From: Dicyema japonicum
Taxonomy: Eukaryota; Dicyemida; Rhombozoa; Dicyemidae
Direction of reading: 5' to 3'
NCBI GenBank assembly: GCA_011109175.1
Contig: RDEW01000059.1
Location: 202,012-266,011, forward strand
DNA length: 64,000 bases
Notes under the pieces: generated by a model
The model's input: only the letters and a program-made list of their open reading frames with translations
Told to the model about the DNA's origin: nothing
Database searches by the model: none
Position numbers and translations under genes: made by a program
Shown: one piece after another, positions 23,346 to 34,185 of the stretch
Layout: every line of letters starts with the position of its first letter
How positions within the stretch are numbered: the stretch's first letter is position 1

Positions 23346-24875
23346 TCTTTTTTTTAAATTTTTTTTAATTAAATACTAATAAAAATAGCCAGATCACTTA
23401 CTAGCTCTCCCTTTTTTTGAGACTTCTTATATCCGTAGCGACAAAAGAACATACATTACTTTTTGCTTTCTGTTGAGGTAAGACTTGTTTACAGAAGTAA
23501 TTGACTAGTTCGATCTCAGCTGACAATTTAAGATTTTTTTCAAAGAATTTTCCAACCACGTACTCTACGCTTTAACTTTTGTAATAAAGCCTAATAACAC
23601 ACTGTGCAGCATATAGAATATCAGTAATCTGATTGATATCTTGGAAAGGATTATTTTTTGTTATGTAATATAATAAATTGGAGAATTTAATTGACTTTTT
23701 CAATTTGGAATTTTAGTTCCTCTAAGCCGGTGGTTCCCAACCTGGGTTCCGCGAAATTTATTCTAAATTATTTAATAATAGTTTTTAATAACACAAACAC
23801 GGGATAAAGGTTTCTGATGAAGAGTACACCTCTGTTACCTCTCAACTTGTGGAACTGGCATGCCGTGAGTGTAATATTCCATCATATAATGCCTAACACA
23901 TTTCTTGCTCCTGCCAAACTTCAAGACATTTATCGATGAAGCATCCTCAGTTCTCTTGTAGAACGTTGTGGAGAGGTTGTGGAGAGGCAATATAATTGCC
24001 GAACATCTTATAAAGCGATGTAAAAAAGATCATCCAAATGGAATAGAGATGGTTGTCATGTGGAAGGGTATTACAAAGTTAGTTCGAAATACGAGACGAG
24101 CTTGTAGTGTTTCTAAAGAAATTAAATTTTCCAATTTACAAAAATTTGGAAAACATATTTGGTTACAGAGAATTGCATATTTGGTTTCAATTTATAAAAA
24201 ACCGGATCACCTAATGCACTGGAGATCTCCGTGAACGCCGCTGGCTGTTTGAGAGAATTTAGCTCGCAATTCTGAGGGGGAACAGCCACTTAGTGTGGGC
24301 GGCAGCTAACTAACTTATGTTTTGTCCTTATGTTTTTTATATTAAAAAAATTAAAAATAAATTATGTAAAACTCAATAAATTTACATTATCTCTATAAGA
24401 AAATATCAAACTGTTTTTATTTTTTAACGATAAAGTAATGGCGTTAAAACGGAGAATTAATTTTGGCGGTATTTCGTAAATAAAAATAACATAACATGCT
24501 TTGCCGATTTACGAAAGTATATTGATAATAAGAATGCGCATTGGATGATACAGAACTTAAGAAATCAAAGATCATTAAATAATTTTGGATAATGAAATTG
24601 CAAAATATTTTCCGAATAAATTTGATGACGATTGGGTTCAAAATGCAATCGAAGATAAAGTGATACCAGAAAATCTTACATCAATTGAATATGGACATGT
24701 TATTGACATCAGAATCAAGGTAATTCAGATATATAAAAATCAATTTCTTCTTAATTTATAAAGAACATACATTTCGAAATACCCTGAAATCCAGGAAAGG
24801 GAATACGTACGATAATACCTTTTCCAACAAAAAAAAAGAATAAAAAGAATGGATTAAAAATTAAATTAGTAAAAA
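23346..24875. other. Mostly unassigned, with small ORFs and a hAT-like end
   Basis: GGTGGTTCCCAACCTGGGTT at 23727 resembles a hAT terminal repeat. An 88-codon frame at 23968-24234 (MERLWRGNIIAEHL...) and an acidic stretch near 24600-24710 (EYGHVIDIRIKV) are unassigned. No firm gene. Confidence 0.3.
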
Positions 24876-27800
24876 TTAATTAAAAAAGGAAAAACGAAGA
24901 AGAATAATTCCAAAAATGCTAAAAAAATAAGATAGATATAAACAATTGTTTTTCAAGGATGAATTAGGAGATGCAGTTTTTGATGAAAAAGGTAATATGG
25001 ATGAGTGAATTGAGGACAAAGTAAATAAAGTAGTAGATTGAGATTCAGTTGTTGAATTAGAATAAGATTTTAGTTGTTGTTGAACAAAGGTAAAAGTTTT
25101 TGAAGATGTTGAGTCATTGGTGGACTTGTTGTATTCTGAGATTCAGTTATAGAGCAGTCGATGTAGTCGTAGTGTTGGATTGTTAGTAGTTTGAAAGTTT
25201 GTGGTTGATGTTGCATTTGTATAAGCAGTTTGATGTTTGAGTCATTGGTGGACTTGTTGTATTCTGAGATTCAGTTATAGGAGCAGTCGATGTTGTCGTA
25301 GTGTTGGATTGTTAGTAGTTTGAAAGTTTGTGGTTGATGTTGCATTTGTATAAGCATTTGTAGATGTTTGAGTCATTGGTGGACTTGTTGTATTCTGAGA
25401 TTCAGTTATAAGAGCAGTCGATGTTGTCGTAGTGTTTGGATTGTTAGTAGTTTGAAAGTTTGTGGTTGATGTTGCATTTGTATAAGCATTTGTAGATGTT
25501 TGAGTCATTGGTGGACTTGTTGTATTCTGAGATTCAGTTATAAGAGCAGTCGATGTAGTCGTAGTGTTTGGATTGTTAGTAGTTTGAAAGTTTGTGGTTG
25601 ATGTTGCATTTGTATAAGCAGTTGTAGATGTTTGAGTCATTGGTGGACTTGTTGTATTCTGAGATTCAGTTATAAGAGCAGTCGATGTTGTCGTAGTGTT
25701 TGGATTGTTAGTAGTTTGAAAGTTTGTGGTTGATGTTGCATTTGTATAAGCAGTTGTAGATGTTTGAGTCATTGGTGGACTTGTTGTATTCTGAGATTCA
25801 GTTATAAGAGCAGTCGATGTTGTCGTAGTGTTTGGATTGTTAGTAGTTTGAAAGTTTGTGGTTGATGTTGCATTTGTATAAGCAGTTGTAGATGTTTGAG
25901 TCATTGGTGGACTTGTTGTATTCTGAGATTCAGTTATAAGAGCAGTCGATGTGTCGTAGTGTTTGGATTGTTAGTAGTTTGAAAGTTTGTGGTTGATGTT
26001 GCATTTGTATAAGCAGTTGTAGATGTTTGAGTCATTGGTGGACTTGTTGTATTCTGAGATTCAGTTATAAGAGCAGTCGATGTAGTCGTAGTGTTTGGAT
26101 TGTTAGTAGTTTGAAAGTTTGTGGTTGATGTTGCATTTGTATAAGCAATTGTTGATGTTTGAGTCATTGGTGGACTTGTTGTATTCTGAGATTCAGTTAT
26201 AGGAGCGTCGATGTAGTCGTAGTGGTTTGGATTGTTAGTAGTTTGAAAGTTTGTGGTTGATGTTGCATTTGTATAAGCAATTGTTGATGTTTGAGTCATT
26301 GGTGGACTTGTTGTATTCTGAGATTCAGTTATAAGAGCAGTCGATGTAGTCGTAGTGTTTGGATTGTTAGTAGTTTGAAAGTTTGTGGTTGATGTTGCAT
26401 TTGTATAAGCAATTGTTGATGTTTGAGTCATTGGTGGACTTGTTGTATTCTGAGATTCAGTTATAAGAGCAGTCGATGTAGTCGTAGTGTTTGGATTGTT
26501 AGTAGTTTGAAAGTTTGTGGTTGATGTTGCATTTGTATAAGCAATTGTTGATGTTTGAGTCATTGGTGGACTTGTTGTATTCTGAGATTCAGTTATAAGA
26601 GCAGTCGATGTAGTCGTAGTGTTTGGATTGTTAGTAGTTTGAAAGTTTGTGGTTGATGTTGCATTTGTATAAGCAATTGTTGATGTTTGAGTCATTGGTG
26701 GACTTGTTGTATTCTGAGATTCAGTTATAGGAGCCGTCGATGTAGTCGTAGTGGTTGGATTGTTAGTAGTTTGAAAGTTTGTGGTTGATGTTGCATTTGT
26801 ATAAGCATTGTTGATGTTTGAGTCATTGGTGGACTTGTTGTATTCTGAGATTCAGTTATAAGAGCAGTCGATGTAGTCGTAGTGTTGGATTGTTAGTAGT
26901 TTGAAAGTTTGTGGTTGATGTTGCATTTGTATAAGCAATTGTTGATGTTTGAGTCATTGGTGGACTTGTTGTATTCTGAGATTCAGTTATAGGAGCCGTC
27001 GATGTAGTCGTAGTGGTTGGATTGTTAGTAGTTTGAAAGTTTGTGGTTGATGTTGCATTTGTATAAGCAATTGTTGATGTTTGAGTCATTGGTGGACTTG
27101 TTGTATTCTGAGATTCAGTTATAAGAGCAGTCGATGTAGTCGTAGTGTTTGGATTGTTAGTAGTTTGAAAGTTTGTGGTTGATGTTGCATTTGTATAAGC
27201 AATTGTTGATGTTTGAGTCATTGGTGGACTTGTTGTATTCTGAGATTCAGTTATAGGAGCGTCGATGTAGTCGTAGTTGGATTGTTAGTAGTTTGAAAGT
27301 TTGTGGTTGATGTTGCATTTGTATAAGCAATTGTGATGTTTGAGTCATTGGTGGACTTGTTGTATTCTGAGATTCAGTTATAGGAGCCGTCGATGTAGTC
27401 GTAGTGGTTGGATTGTTAGTAGTTTGAAAGTTTGTGGTGATGTTGCATTTGTATAAGCAGTTGTTGATGTTTGAGTCATTGGTGGACTTGTTGTATTCTG
27501 AGATTCAGTTATAAGAGCAGTCGATGTAGTCGTAGTGTTTGGATTGTTAGTAGTTTGAAAGTTTGTGGTTGATGTTGCATTTGTATAAGCAGTTTGATGT
27601 TTGAGTCATTGGTGGACTTGTTGTATTCTGAGATTCAGTTATAAGAGCAGTCGATGTAGTCGTAGTGTTGGATTGTTAGTAGTTTGAAAGTTTGTGGTTG
27701 ATGTTGCATTTGTATAAGCAATTGTTGATGTTTGAGTCATTGGTAAATTAGTTGTAGTTTGAGACTCTGTTGCTAAATTAGTCGCTTCACGAATTGTTGT

Positions 27801-27948
27801 TTGATCGTTATTAGTTTGATTTTTTTTGTTTTTTCATTAAAGGTTGTCATATTTGTACATTCTATAAATCTATTTGAAAACTCAATCCAAATTAAGCAGA
27901 ATCACTATTTTTAATTTTCATTAAACCTATTATTCTCAATATATTCAT
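24876..27948 (-). CDS. Mucin-like Thr/Ser/Asn-rich repeat protein with C-terminal hydrophobic tail
   Basis: About twenty tandem copies of a 132-bp unit (roughly 25095-27740) encode a 44-residue repeat: MTQTSTIAYTNATSTTNF, QTTNNPNTTTTS, TALITESQNTTSPP. It is rich in potential O-glycan Thr/Ser sites and N-x-T/S sequons. After the repeats the frame QLKSYSNSTTESQSTT runs to a basic-hydrophobic end (CLYLSYFFSIFGIILLRFS) and a stop at 24876, suggesting a membrane anchor. Before the repeats, NQTNNDQTTIREATN (about 27800) is non-repetitive. The start at 27948 with a 44-nt intron is tentative, and a frame change is needed in an A-run near 27825. Several units differ by 1 nt and break the frame (near 25170, 25930, 26730-26810, 27280-27330, 27440, 27590). 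That means a pseudogene, assembly error or real length variation. Confidence 0.6.
25095..27740. repeat. 132-bp minisatellite, about 20 units
   Basis: The phrase TGAGTCATTGGTGGACTTGT recurs at roughly 132-base spacing throughout. Sub-variants form blocks: GCAGTTGTAGATG units on the left, GCAATTGTTGATG units on the right, and a few GGAGCCGTC variants, as expected for unequal exchange between neighbours. Confidence 0.95.
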
Positions 27949-28083
27949 TTTTTCTAAAATTTCGATTGTTTTTACGATTATGTATTTATCAATCATTCTT
28001 TTTTTCGTATCACTTTTTTGCAATCATTCATAAATACTTTTTTAACCACCAAAATTGATTAACAATTTTTTTAAACTCACTTT

Positions 28084-28170
28084 TCTCTTCAAAGCTGCAG
28101 ATAAACCAAAGTTTCCGAAGCTTGAAACGAAGTTGGTAGAATGGACGGAGATAGTAGAGCAGAGGTTGTC
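28084..28170 (+). repeat. Inverted fragment of the pogo/jerky relic
   Basis: Encodes KAADKPKFPKLETKLVEWTE on the plus strand, the inverted equivalent of KFPKLEEKLVEWTEIVEG at 30400-30460 on the minus strand. Confidence 0.65.
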
Positions 28171-29520
28171 AAGAGGTTGTCAAATAATCTTCTGTTGCGC
28201 CCTAGTTCTCTTAGGTCGTCTGCCGAAGTTAGTCTCATACAACCGCCGATAGGTCTCCATTCAAGGTAATCGAAGTGTCGTTTCTTGGCCTTCCACGGAA
28301 TCGGCTCCTATGTGTACGAAGTAGTTGTCCATCGCGATCTTTGCGGGGACCTAGTTATTTAGACGTAACACGTGGCCAAGGAAGCTCCATCTTTTATTTG
28401 AGAATATCAGCTGACAATAAAGGTTTGCATTAGAAATCTTTATAGGTCAGTTGATATTGATTATCGATTTGAGCTGAGCTCTGTGGAAAAAGTCACGACG
28501 GTCTATTTCCCGTTTAGAGATTCCCCAGTCCCAGAGTTGTAGGTTAGTACCGAAATGACAAAAGCTTTGTATACTTTATCCTGGTGTTTAATTCTGTCCT
28601 CTTCTTGTGGCCACATATTGACGATATTTTTTTCAGTGCATTATAGCAAGGATTTTTTTATGAGTAACATCTTCAGAGTCTCCTTTTGTCTTCTCCATGA
28701 CTTGTCCGATCAACGATCAGTACTTGTAAGCGTTGTGAACTCCGTTTTGTCGGGATTTACGGATAGAACCATTTCGAAAATATGTGTAGAGTACGCTGAG
28801 CATGTGCTGAAGTGTTTAGTATCTTCAGAGACAAAATCTAGATCGTCCGCATAAATTATCTCTTCATAGTTGTTTCCAGTCAGGATAGCGAGTCCCCCCC
28901 CTGGAATTCCACCTGAAGTCGGAGAAATTTGGAGCTATATTTGCCAATTTCGACAGAAAGAAGAGTGTTCTGCACGTGCAGTCGTATTATTTTTAACGTC
29001 GTCTGGTAAAGAAAACTTTCAGAATTCCATAAGTTTTCCCCGGTGTACCAAATCGAATGCACGGGACAATCAATGCAAGTATTTCAATAGATTTTTTTAT
29101 ACTTTTGGCATAGAGCACAATACCCTCTGTGACCCATACTGATTTGTTCACTTTGTTTTATCCGGTGTAATGCAATAAGAGACAGTGTATTGGTCTAAGG
29201 TTGCAAAGGGGACCTTTAGCTTTCCTGGGTTTTTGTAGTGGTGTTTGCCATCCTTCTCTCAATTCCAACGTATTGTCTTCCTAGAGAGACCGATTGAAAA
29301 CATTAGTGATCATTTTGGCTATCTTCCAGGGAATGTTTTAAAAGTTTTCCAGCCCTTACGTTATATTCCCCAGTGACAAGAAGATAAGAGGACGAAAGCG
29401 ATTTGTATATACTCGCAAGAGTAGAGTAAAATTCGTCCAGCTCTTTGATATTTGTCAAGACTCACGTTCCGGTTTGGGCATATAAATTATTATGGAGATG
29501 GCTGAGTTGATTTTATTTCC
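28171..29520 (-). mobile_element. RTE/BovB-like LINE relic
   Basis: Right to left: RT pieces at about 29200 (LRPIHCLLLHYTG) and 28860-28700 (EDTKHFSTCSAYSTHIFEMV, SVNPDKTEFTTL, after the catalytic DD region), then the C-terminal part VYKAFVISVLTYNSGT, KREIDRRDFFHRAQLKSIIN, ISNANLYCQLI and RWSFLGHVLRL at 28590-28360. This order (VLLYGSETW, RRWLGHV wording) is typical of RTE-like elements. Broken by many frame changes. Confidence 0.65.
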
Positions 29521-29560
29521 GCATTTGATTTTCAGCTCTGCGACAGAGTCAGATGTTGCT

Positions 29561-29645
29561 CAAACTCTTTTAACACAATGAATCAGGTCTTTATGGATTA
29601 CCAACTCTTTTAACACAATGAATCAGGTCTTTATAAATTACAAAT
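29561..29645. repeat. Short tandem duplication
   Basis: AACTCTTTTAACACAATGAA, continuing TCAGGTCTTTAT, occurs twice about 43 bases apart. Confidence 0.8.
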
Positions 29646-29649
29646 GAAA

Positions 29650-30545
29650 GGTGGAATTTGCCAAAAAGTTTTTTACATTGTACAGTCGTTTTTGTCTCTT
29701 GTAGACAACAGACAGAGATGTTGTATTTTGTTAGATCACATTTTTTGTAAGGTTGTAAGTTTCGGATTTATAAAGTCAAAAATAATCACTCTAATTGTGT
29801 TTCCAATAATCCCGTCATAAAGTAGTTTGTTCGGTAAAAGAGTCTTGAAAGTTTTCATAATTTCAATATCCATGGATTGAATCAAACCAACACTATTTTT
29901 GATTGAAACAATATTTTATAAATCCAAAGTTTCCCGGGAAACAAAATCCCGGAGTTGGTCAATTAAGAGTAAAATATGTTTTTTTTCGTTCTTGAGATGA
30001 AGATCAATATTAATCAGCCAATCATAGATATCCAGTAGAAGACGGAGACATACAAGACGGAGAACCTATAGTCATAATTTTTGGTGTTGTAATAATCACT
30101 GGTGGCAACTTGTGCTTTCCAGTCATGTTTGAACAAAGCATAATAAAGACACGACCTTTAAAATTTGTGCAACATTGTAATCGGTTTCTGCAGATGTTTG
30201 GAAAGAGCTTGCATATAATGCAGTTTCATACAGATTATAAAAATGCGTAGAGATTTCTTTAAGTCTTTGTGAGAAGAGCCAATTTGAAGAGTCTCTTTGA
30301 ATTTATCCAAAAATCCATAACTCATTTGCAGAAAATGTGACTTTGGTAAATATTAAAGCTTCAGTCAGAAACCCACATAGAAGATCGATTTTTGGTAAAA
30401 TACCCTCTACTATCTCCGTCCATTCTACCAACTTCTCTTCAAGCTTCGGAAACTGGTTTATCTACGTGTTTTAAAGCTGCAGATAAACCATCTTCAAGCT
30501 TCGGAAACTGGTTTATCTGCAGCTTTAAAACACGTTTGATATTTT
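29650..30545 (-). mobile_element. pogo/Tigger/jerky-type transposase relic
   Basis: Right to left the fragments are FPKLEEKLVEWTEIVEG (CENP-B-type HTH region), ISTHFYNLYETALYAS (where the DET motif is expected), RVFIMLCSNMTGKHKLPPVI (family wording RLTVLLCANATGEHK), ILLLIDQLRDFVSRETLDL (DN.. region) and LIQSMDIEIMKTFKTLLP (family TSVLQPLDQGVI). Stops and shifts separate them. The right end carries a 28-bp direct repeat (30434 and 30490) within inverted copies of TGTTTTAAAGCTGCAGATAA. Confidence 0.65.
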
Positions 30546-31205
30546 TTGGAATCTTTCAATGTCTTCAGTAAAATATTATTTTTTGTTTTTGCCGATATCG
30601 TCATTTGACACAAGCTTGAGAATCTTTCAGATAAATGCTGGAAACAGCATCATTTTTTATAATTTACAAATTGAGTTTTTTTACGAAAAGTCTGACTCGA
30701 GAAGCTCGTAGTGGTCGAATTGTCTCCTGATTAAGTTGGATCAGGTTTCCTCCATAATTCCTTCTGATTAGGATCTCCAAGGGATTCAGCATAATGTTTT
30801 TTTGTACGTAGAGCAAAAGGCGTGTTATGTCTGGAAAATCAACAAGAAGGAATTTTCACCCTAAAACCTGGAAGTTGAAGAGGGAATTGGTTTGGAAAGT
30901 TAACTAGAGGAATTGGAATTTCGATATCTCCCCGGGATTAATCTCCTCATAAACCTCAGTTAGTTTTCCTAATAAAGTTGTGTCTAGTTGACTGCACGTA
31001 TGGCGCCATATCATCTGCTTTCTATTCAATCGTTGATCGCAATGACAAGGTTAATTGAATCTCAGGTGGTATGGATTCTGCTAAATGAAGAAAGTTGGAT
31101 CCCCCGAGGAGGGTGTGGTCTTATAGCTTAATGTTTCAATGTCGTTTTCTCAGTCAAAAGAGTGTCTGTCAGAACAGATGGAAAATGTAATTAATAATTA
31201 AGCAC

Positions 31206-31482
31206 TACCGCGTTGCCATAAGCACGTAAGATGCCTAGGCTTTCGCTCGTGCAGAACAAACACTTTATTTAAGTAAAGAACAGTTATTATAACTAATCGT
31301 AGAGGGAGATCCAAGGAATGCTCTTCACTGTTTTTTCTTTTTCTTGTGTGCATGTTCTTTTGACAATCCAGTTCCGCAGTGAGTATCCACTGTTGACGGC
31401 GTCACTCGTCAAACCCTTTCTGCATCGTAGATGCGTGGAACCTTCCACCAGGTGAACAGCAGCGAGATTCGAACCCGTAAAT
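31206..31482 (-). repeat. tRNA-derived SINE, head-truncated, reversed
   Basis: Minus strand reads ACGGGTTCGAATCTCGCTGC (B box), CACCTGGTGGAAGGTTCCAC, GCATCTACGATGC, GAGTGACGCCGTC, AGTGGATACTCACTGCGGAA and a tail with ACTTAAATAAAGTGTTTG. It matches the complete element at 51055-51345. The A-box part is missing at the 5' end. Confidence 0.8.
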
Positions 31483-31579
31483 CCACAAGAAATAAATTTT
31501 ATTTTAATAAATAATAATTTTTGTAATTAAATAATTTTAATAAATAAGATTTTTTTAGACATAAAACAACCTTTAAAAC

Positions 31580-32401
31580 ATGTTCGACCCAAAATATAAA
31601 CATCTTCGAGAAGACATAATAGAAGCCATCTCAGAACTACTTTCCATAATGGAGGAACAGATCGATTGGCTTGATGACTTTATTGAAACAGTCAAAGAAC
31701 ACGAATTGACAGTTAATATTAGCAAAACTGTATCAACAACTGCTACAGTGGCAAGCACTGCAATGCTTTTCTTCCCACCTACAGCCATCTTTGGAGCTAT
31801 TGGTTTGGCTGGGTCGGCTGTTGCTGGATGCGGGGTTTCAGTTTTTGATTACATAAAAAATAAAACAAATTCTACCGACTTGAAAGATATTATTGACAAG
31901 TCCCGTGCTAGTGAGAAAAAACTTAATAAACTTTACACAACATTGAGCAACTTTGCCGTTAAAATAGCAGATGAGTTGAACATCGACTTAGAGACGGCAT
32001 TGGGAATCATCTTCAATGAAGGAATCGGTGGAGTTGTATTTAAAATGGGATTAAGTACGGCTGATATTATAAAAATGATTCCACATCTACGTCGTATTGC
32101 AGATGTCATGGAATTTGGCTATGGACTTTTTGAGGCTGGATTTGTGGCAAGTGGAACTGGACTTTCTATGGTAGTTGAAGGAGGGCAAGCATTCTATCAA
32201 GTCACTGGAAGCGTTATTTCCAATACTACGAAAGTTATATCGGGAGTAGGAGCAATCTTCAGCGTTGGGGATACAGTCTACTCTTGGATTAAGGACAATC
32301 CCAACCTTGATTCTGCAAAAAAATGCATAGAAAATATCAGAACAAGAAAGAAAATTCTACAGAGAGAAAGGAAACTGTTTACTAACATGCCCCAATCATG
32401 A
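31580..32401 (+). CDS. APOL: Apolipoprotein L-like protein, intronless
   Basis: A continuous 273-codon frame with no intron. The N-terminal helix (LLSIMEEQIDWLDDFIETVK) leads to a hydrophobic hairpin (TATVASTAMLFFPPTAIFGA, then IGLAGSAVAGCGVSVFDYI), a charged amphipathic middle (DIIDKSRASEKKLNKLYTTL), a second hydrophobic region (FEAGFVASGTGLSMVVEGG) and a C-terminal VGAIFSVGDTVYSWIKDNPN with a basic coiled coil (CIENIRTRKKILQRERKLF). Hairpin plus late VGxIFxxxD and coiled coil is the order in apolipoprotein L proteins, which insert into membranes. The ATG at 31580 is the first in frame. It stands about 100 bases from a SINE. All other intact host genes here are split by many tiny introns, so this one may be a retrocopy or an acquired gene. 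Function in this organism is unknown. Confidence 0.75.
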   Translation: MFDPKYKHLREDIIEAISELLSIMEEQIDWLDDFIETVKEHELTVNISKTVSTTATVASTAMLFFPPTAIFGAIGLAGSAVAGCGVSVFDYIKNKTNSTDLKDIIDKSRASEKKLNKLYTTLSNFAVKIADELNIDLETALGIIFNEGIGGVVFKMGLSTADIIKMIPHLRRIADVMEFGYGLFEAGFVASGTGLSMVVEGGQAFYQVTGSVISNTTKVISGVGAIFSVGDTVYSWIKDNPNLDSAKKCIENIRTRKKILQRERKLFTNMPQS

Positions 32402-34150
32402 TTTACTCTCTATTCCTGCTAACTTATTAATATTATATTTTCTGATCTCTCAAATTGATTCCATTAATGAAATTCCTTAAATTTATGGCTTAAATCGTAA
32501 TCATGACAGATTGCCACACGGTCAAAGCTTAAAGAAAGTCGAACCGGATGAAGGTTATGGAATGTTATTTTGAATCTTAATTAGAAGAAATTGGAATGGT
32601 CAAGCTGGGGGAGGGAGCTTACAAAGGGACTCAATATCTCCCAACTATTTACTTGTTGATAAATACATGAAGTGAATATAATTATTATAGGCAAGATCAT
32701 GACAAAGCACGTGCAACACGAAAAGGTAACAATCTAATAAACATCGCCCATCTTTATCGATTCGTTGCCATGTTCCGTAGCATATCTAGAACATCCCCAT
32801 CTTTAAGGCACTTTCCAATCCTCCTGAGATCTTCATCTAGGATAACCGGCAATTGAGTTAATACTAAACATAAAAATCCCATATGTGTATATAAATCAAA
32901 GTGACCCGTCTATGGTGATGTACGCGACTAATCATCTGCTTTTTATTGATGATTTGAAGATAATTGATGAAAGGGGATATAATTTTAAAAATGATGGAGG
33001 TTATTGATTTCGGTGTTGTTAGTCTTAGAAAATGTGTCAGAGAAACAAAATGCTTGGACGATTGTGCGGATTGTCATTATCTCGGAGTCTCGTAAGACCG
33101 AGGGACTAATGTCATGAAAAATGAAGTCATTGCTGAGAATTTAATATTGTTTACTTTATATACTAAACACGCCTTTAGAGCATGTGAGTGACGTCACCAG
33201 TTGGTAAGTGAAGAATGACTGGGATACAAATTCAAAAAAAAGAATAACGAATTTGCAAACATTAAATTAATTTATGTTTATTAACATCAATTACTCTAGG
33301 GAGCTTGAATGGCCTGGCTGTTTCCTCTGACAATATCTATTGAGATATACTCTCGAGGCCATCCAGTCTAGTGTAGATCCTTGAGACCATTTTGATCACT
33401 GAGCCGATCAGACGAACAAGACCGTACGCTTGTGGTCCAAGAATTCGTGACTTCTCAACAGAAAATGGGACAAATAAATGATCCTCCGAAATGTTTCAGT
33501 ACTGAGATAGGCAGAGAATACCCGATTGTTAACTGGTTCAAATTAAACGAATTTCTGCATGGTTTATGAATCATCGAAAACTAGGCGTTACACCCCAAAA
33601 TTAGACATTAAAAGATGTTTTCCTATAATAAGGTACTAAATGTTCCTAGTGGTGGACCAAAATTAATTTTCAGATTCTCCTTGTAAAAATGGAACAGTTA
33701 GACGGGTTGATGCATTAATTAATTCGCCATTGTAAAAGTTTTAATTTTGCACAAATATTTTTAAATTAATTTTTTTGTTGAAAAATTCCGTGATTTTTTT
33801 CTAGCCGAAATTGAAGGTTATTACAGAATACGTAAATTTTTGTTAAATATGAAATAAGATGAAAATATTGATATTTTATTGTTAAAACAAAATAAACAAA
33901 TAAGTTAATACTTCATTCGGAAAAAATTTACCAATCTTTGTGAAAATTAAAGCTTGTCGAAATTATAAAGGGAGACCAATGATCATAGTATACATGCTGA
34001 CTTGATCACATATAGAGGGAGATTGATGATCATAACTTTTGCTGGCTTAATAGAGTTTCAGCATTAAATTTATATGTTCTTTAAAATTGTTTAAAACTTA
34101 TAAAATGTGATTTTTAATCAAATGTTATATAGTCTAATAAAGTCAATAAC
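32402..34150. other. Unassigned, AT-rich, with short internal repeats
   Basis: No supported gene. A GTCAAGCTGGGGGAGGGAGC stretch near 32600 hints at a kinase glycine loop, but nothing else supports it. Two imperfect 45-bp copies (AAAGGGAGACCAATGATCAT and GAGGGAGATTGATGATCATA) lie at 33966-34060. Confidence 0.3.
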
Positions 34151-34185
34151 AATAAATGAAAACTTTATTTAACCACAATAAAAAG

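Noticed and set aside
25095-27740. Array resembling a CRISPR
   Set aside because: Units are contiguous 132-bp coding repeats with no unique spacers, in a eukaryotic context.
32590-32640. Kinase glycine-loop (KLGEGAY) gene
   Set aside because: Only a few residues match; no lysine, HRD or DFG motifs follow in any frame.
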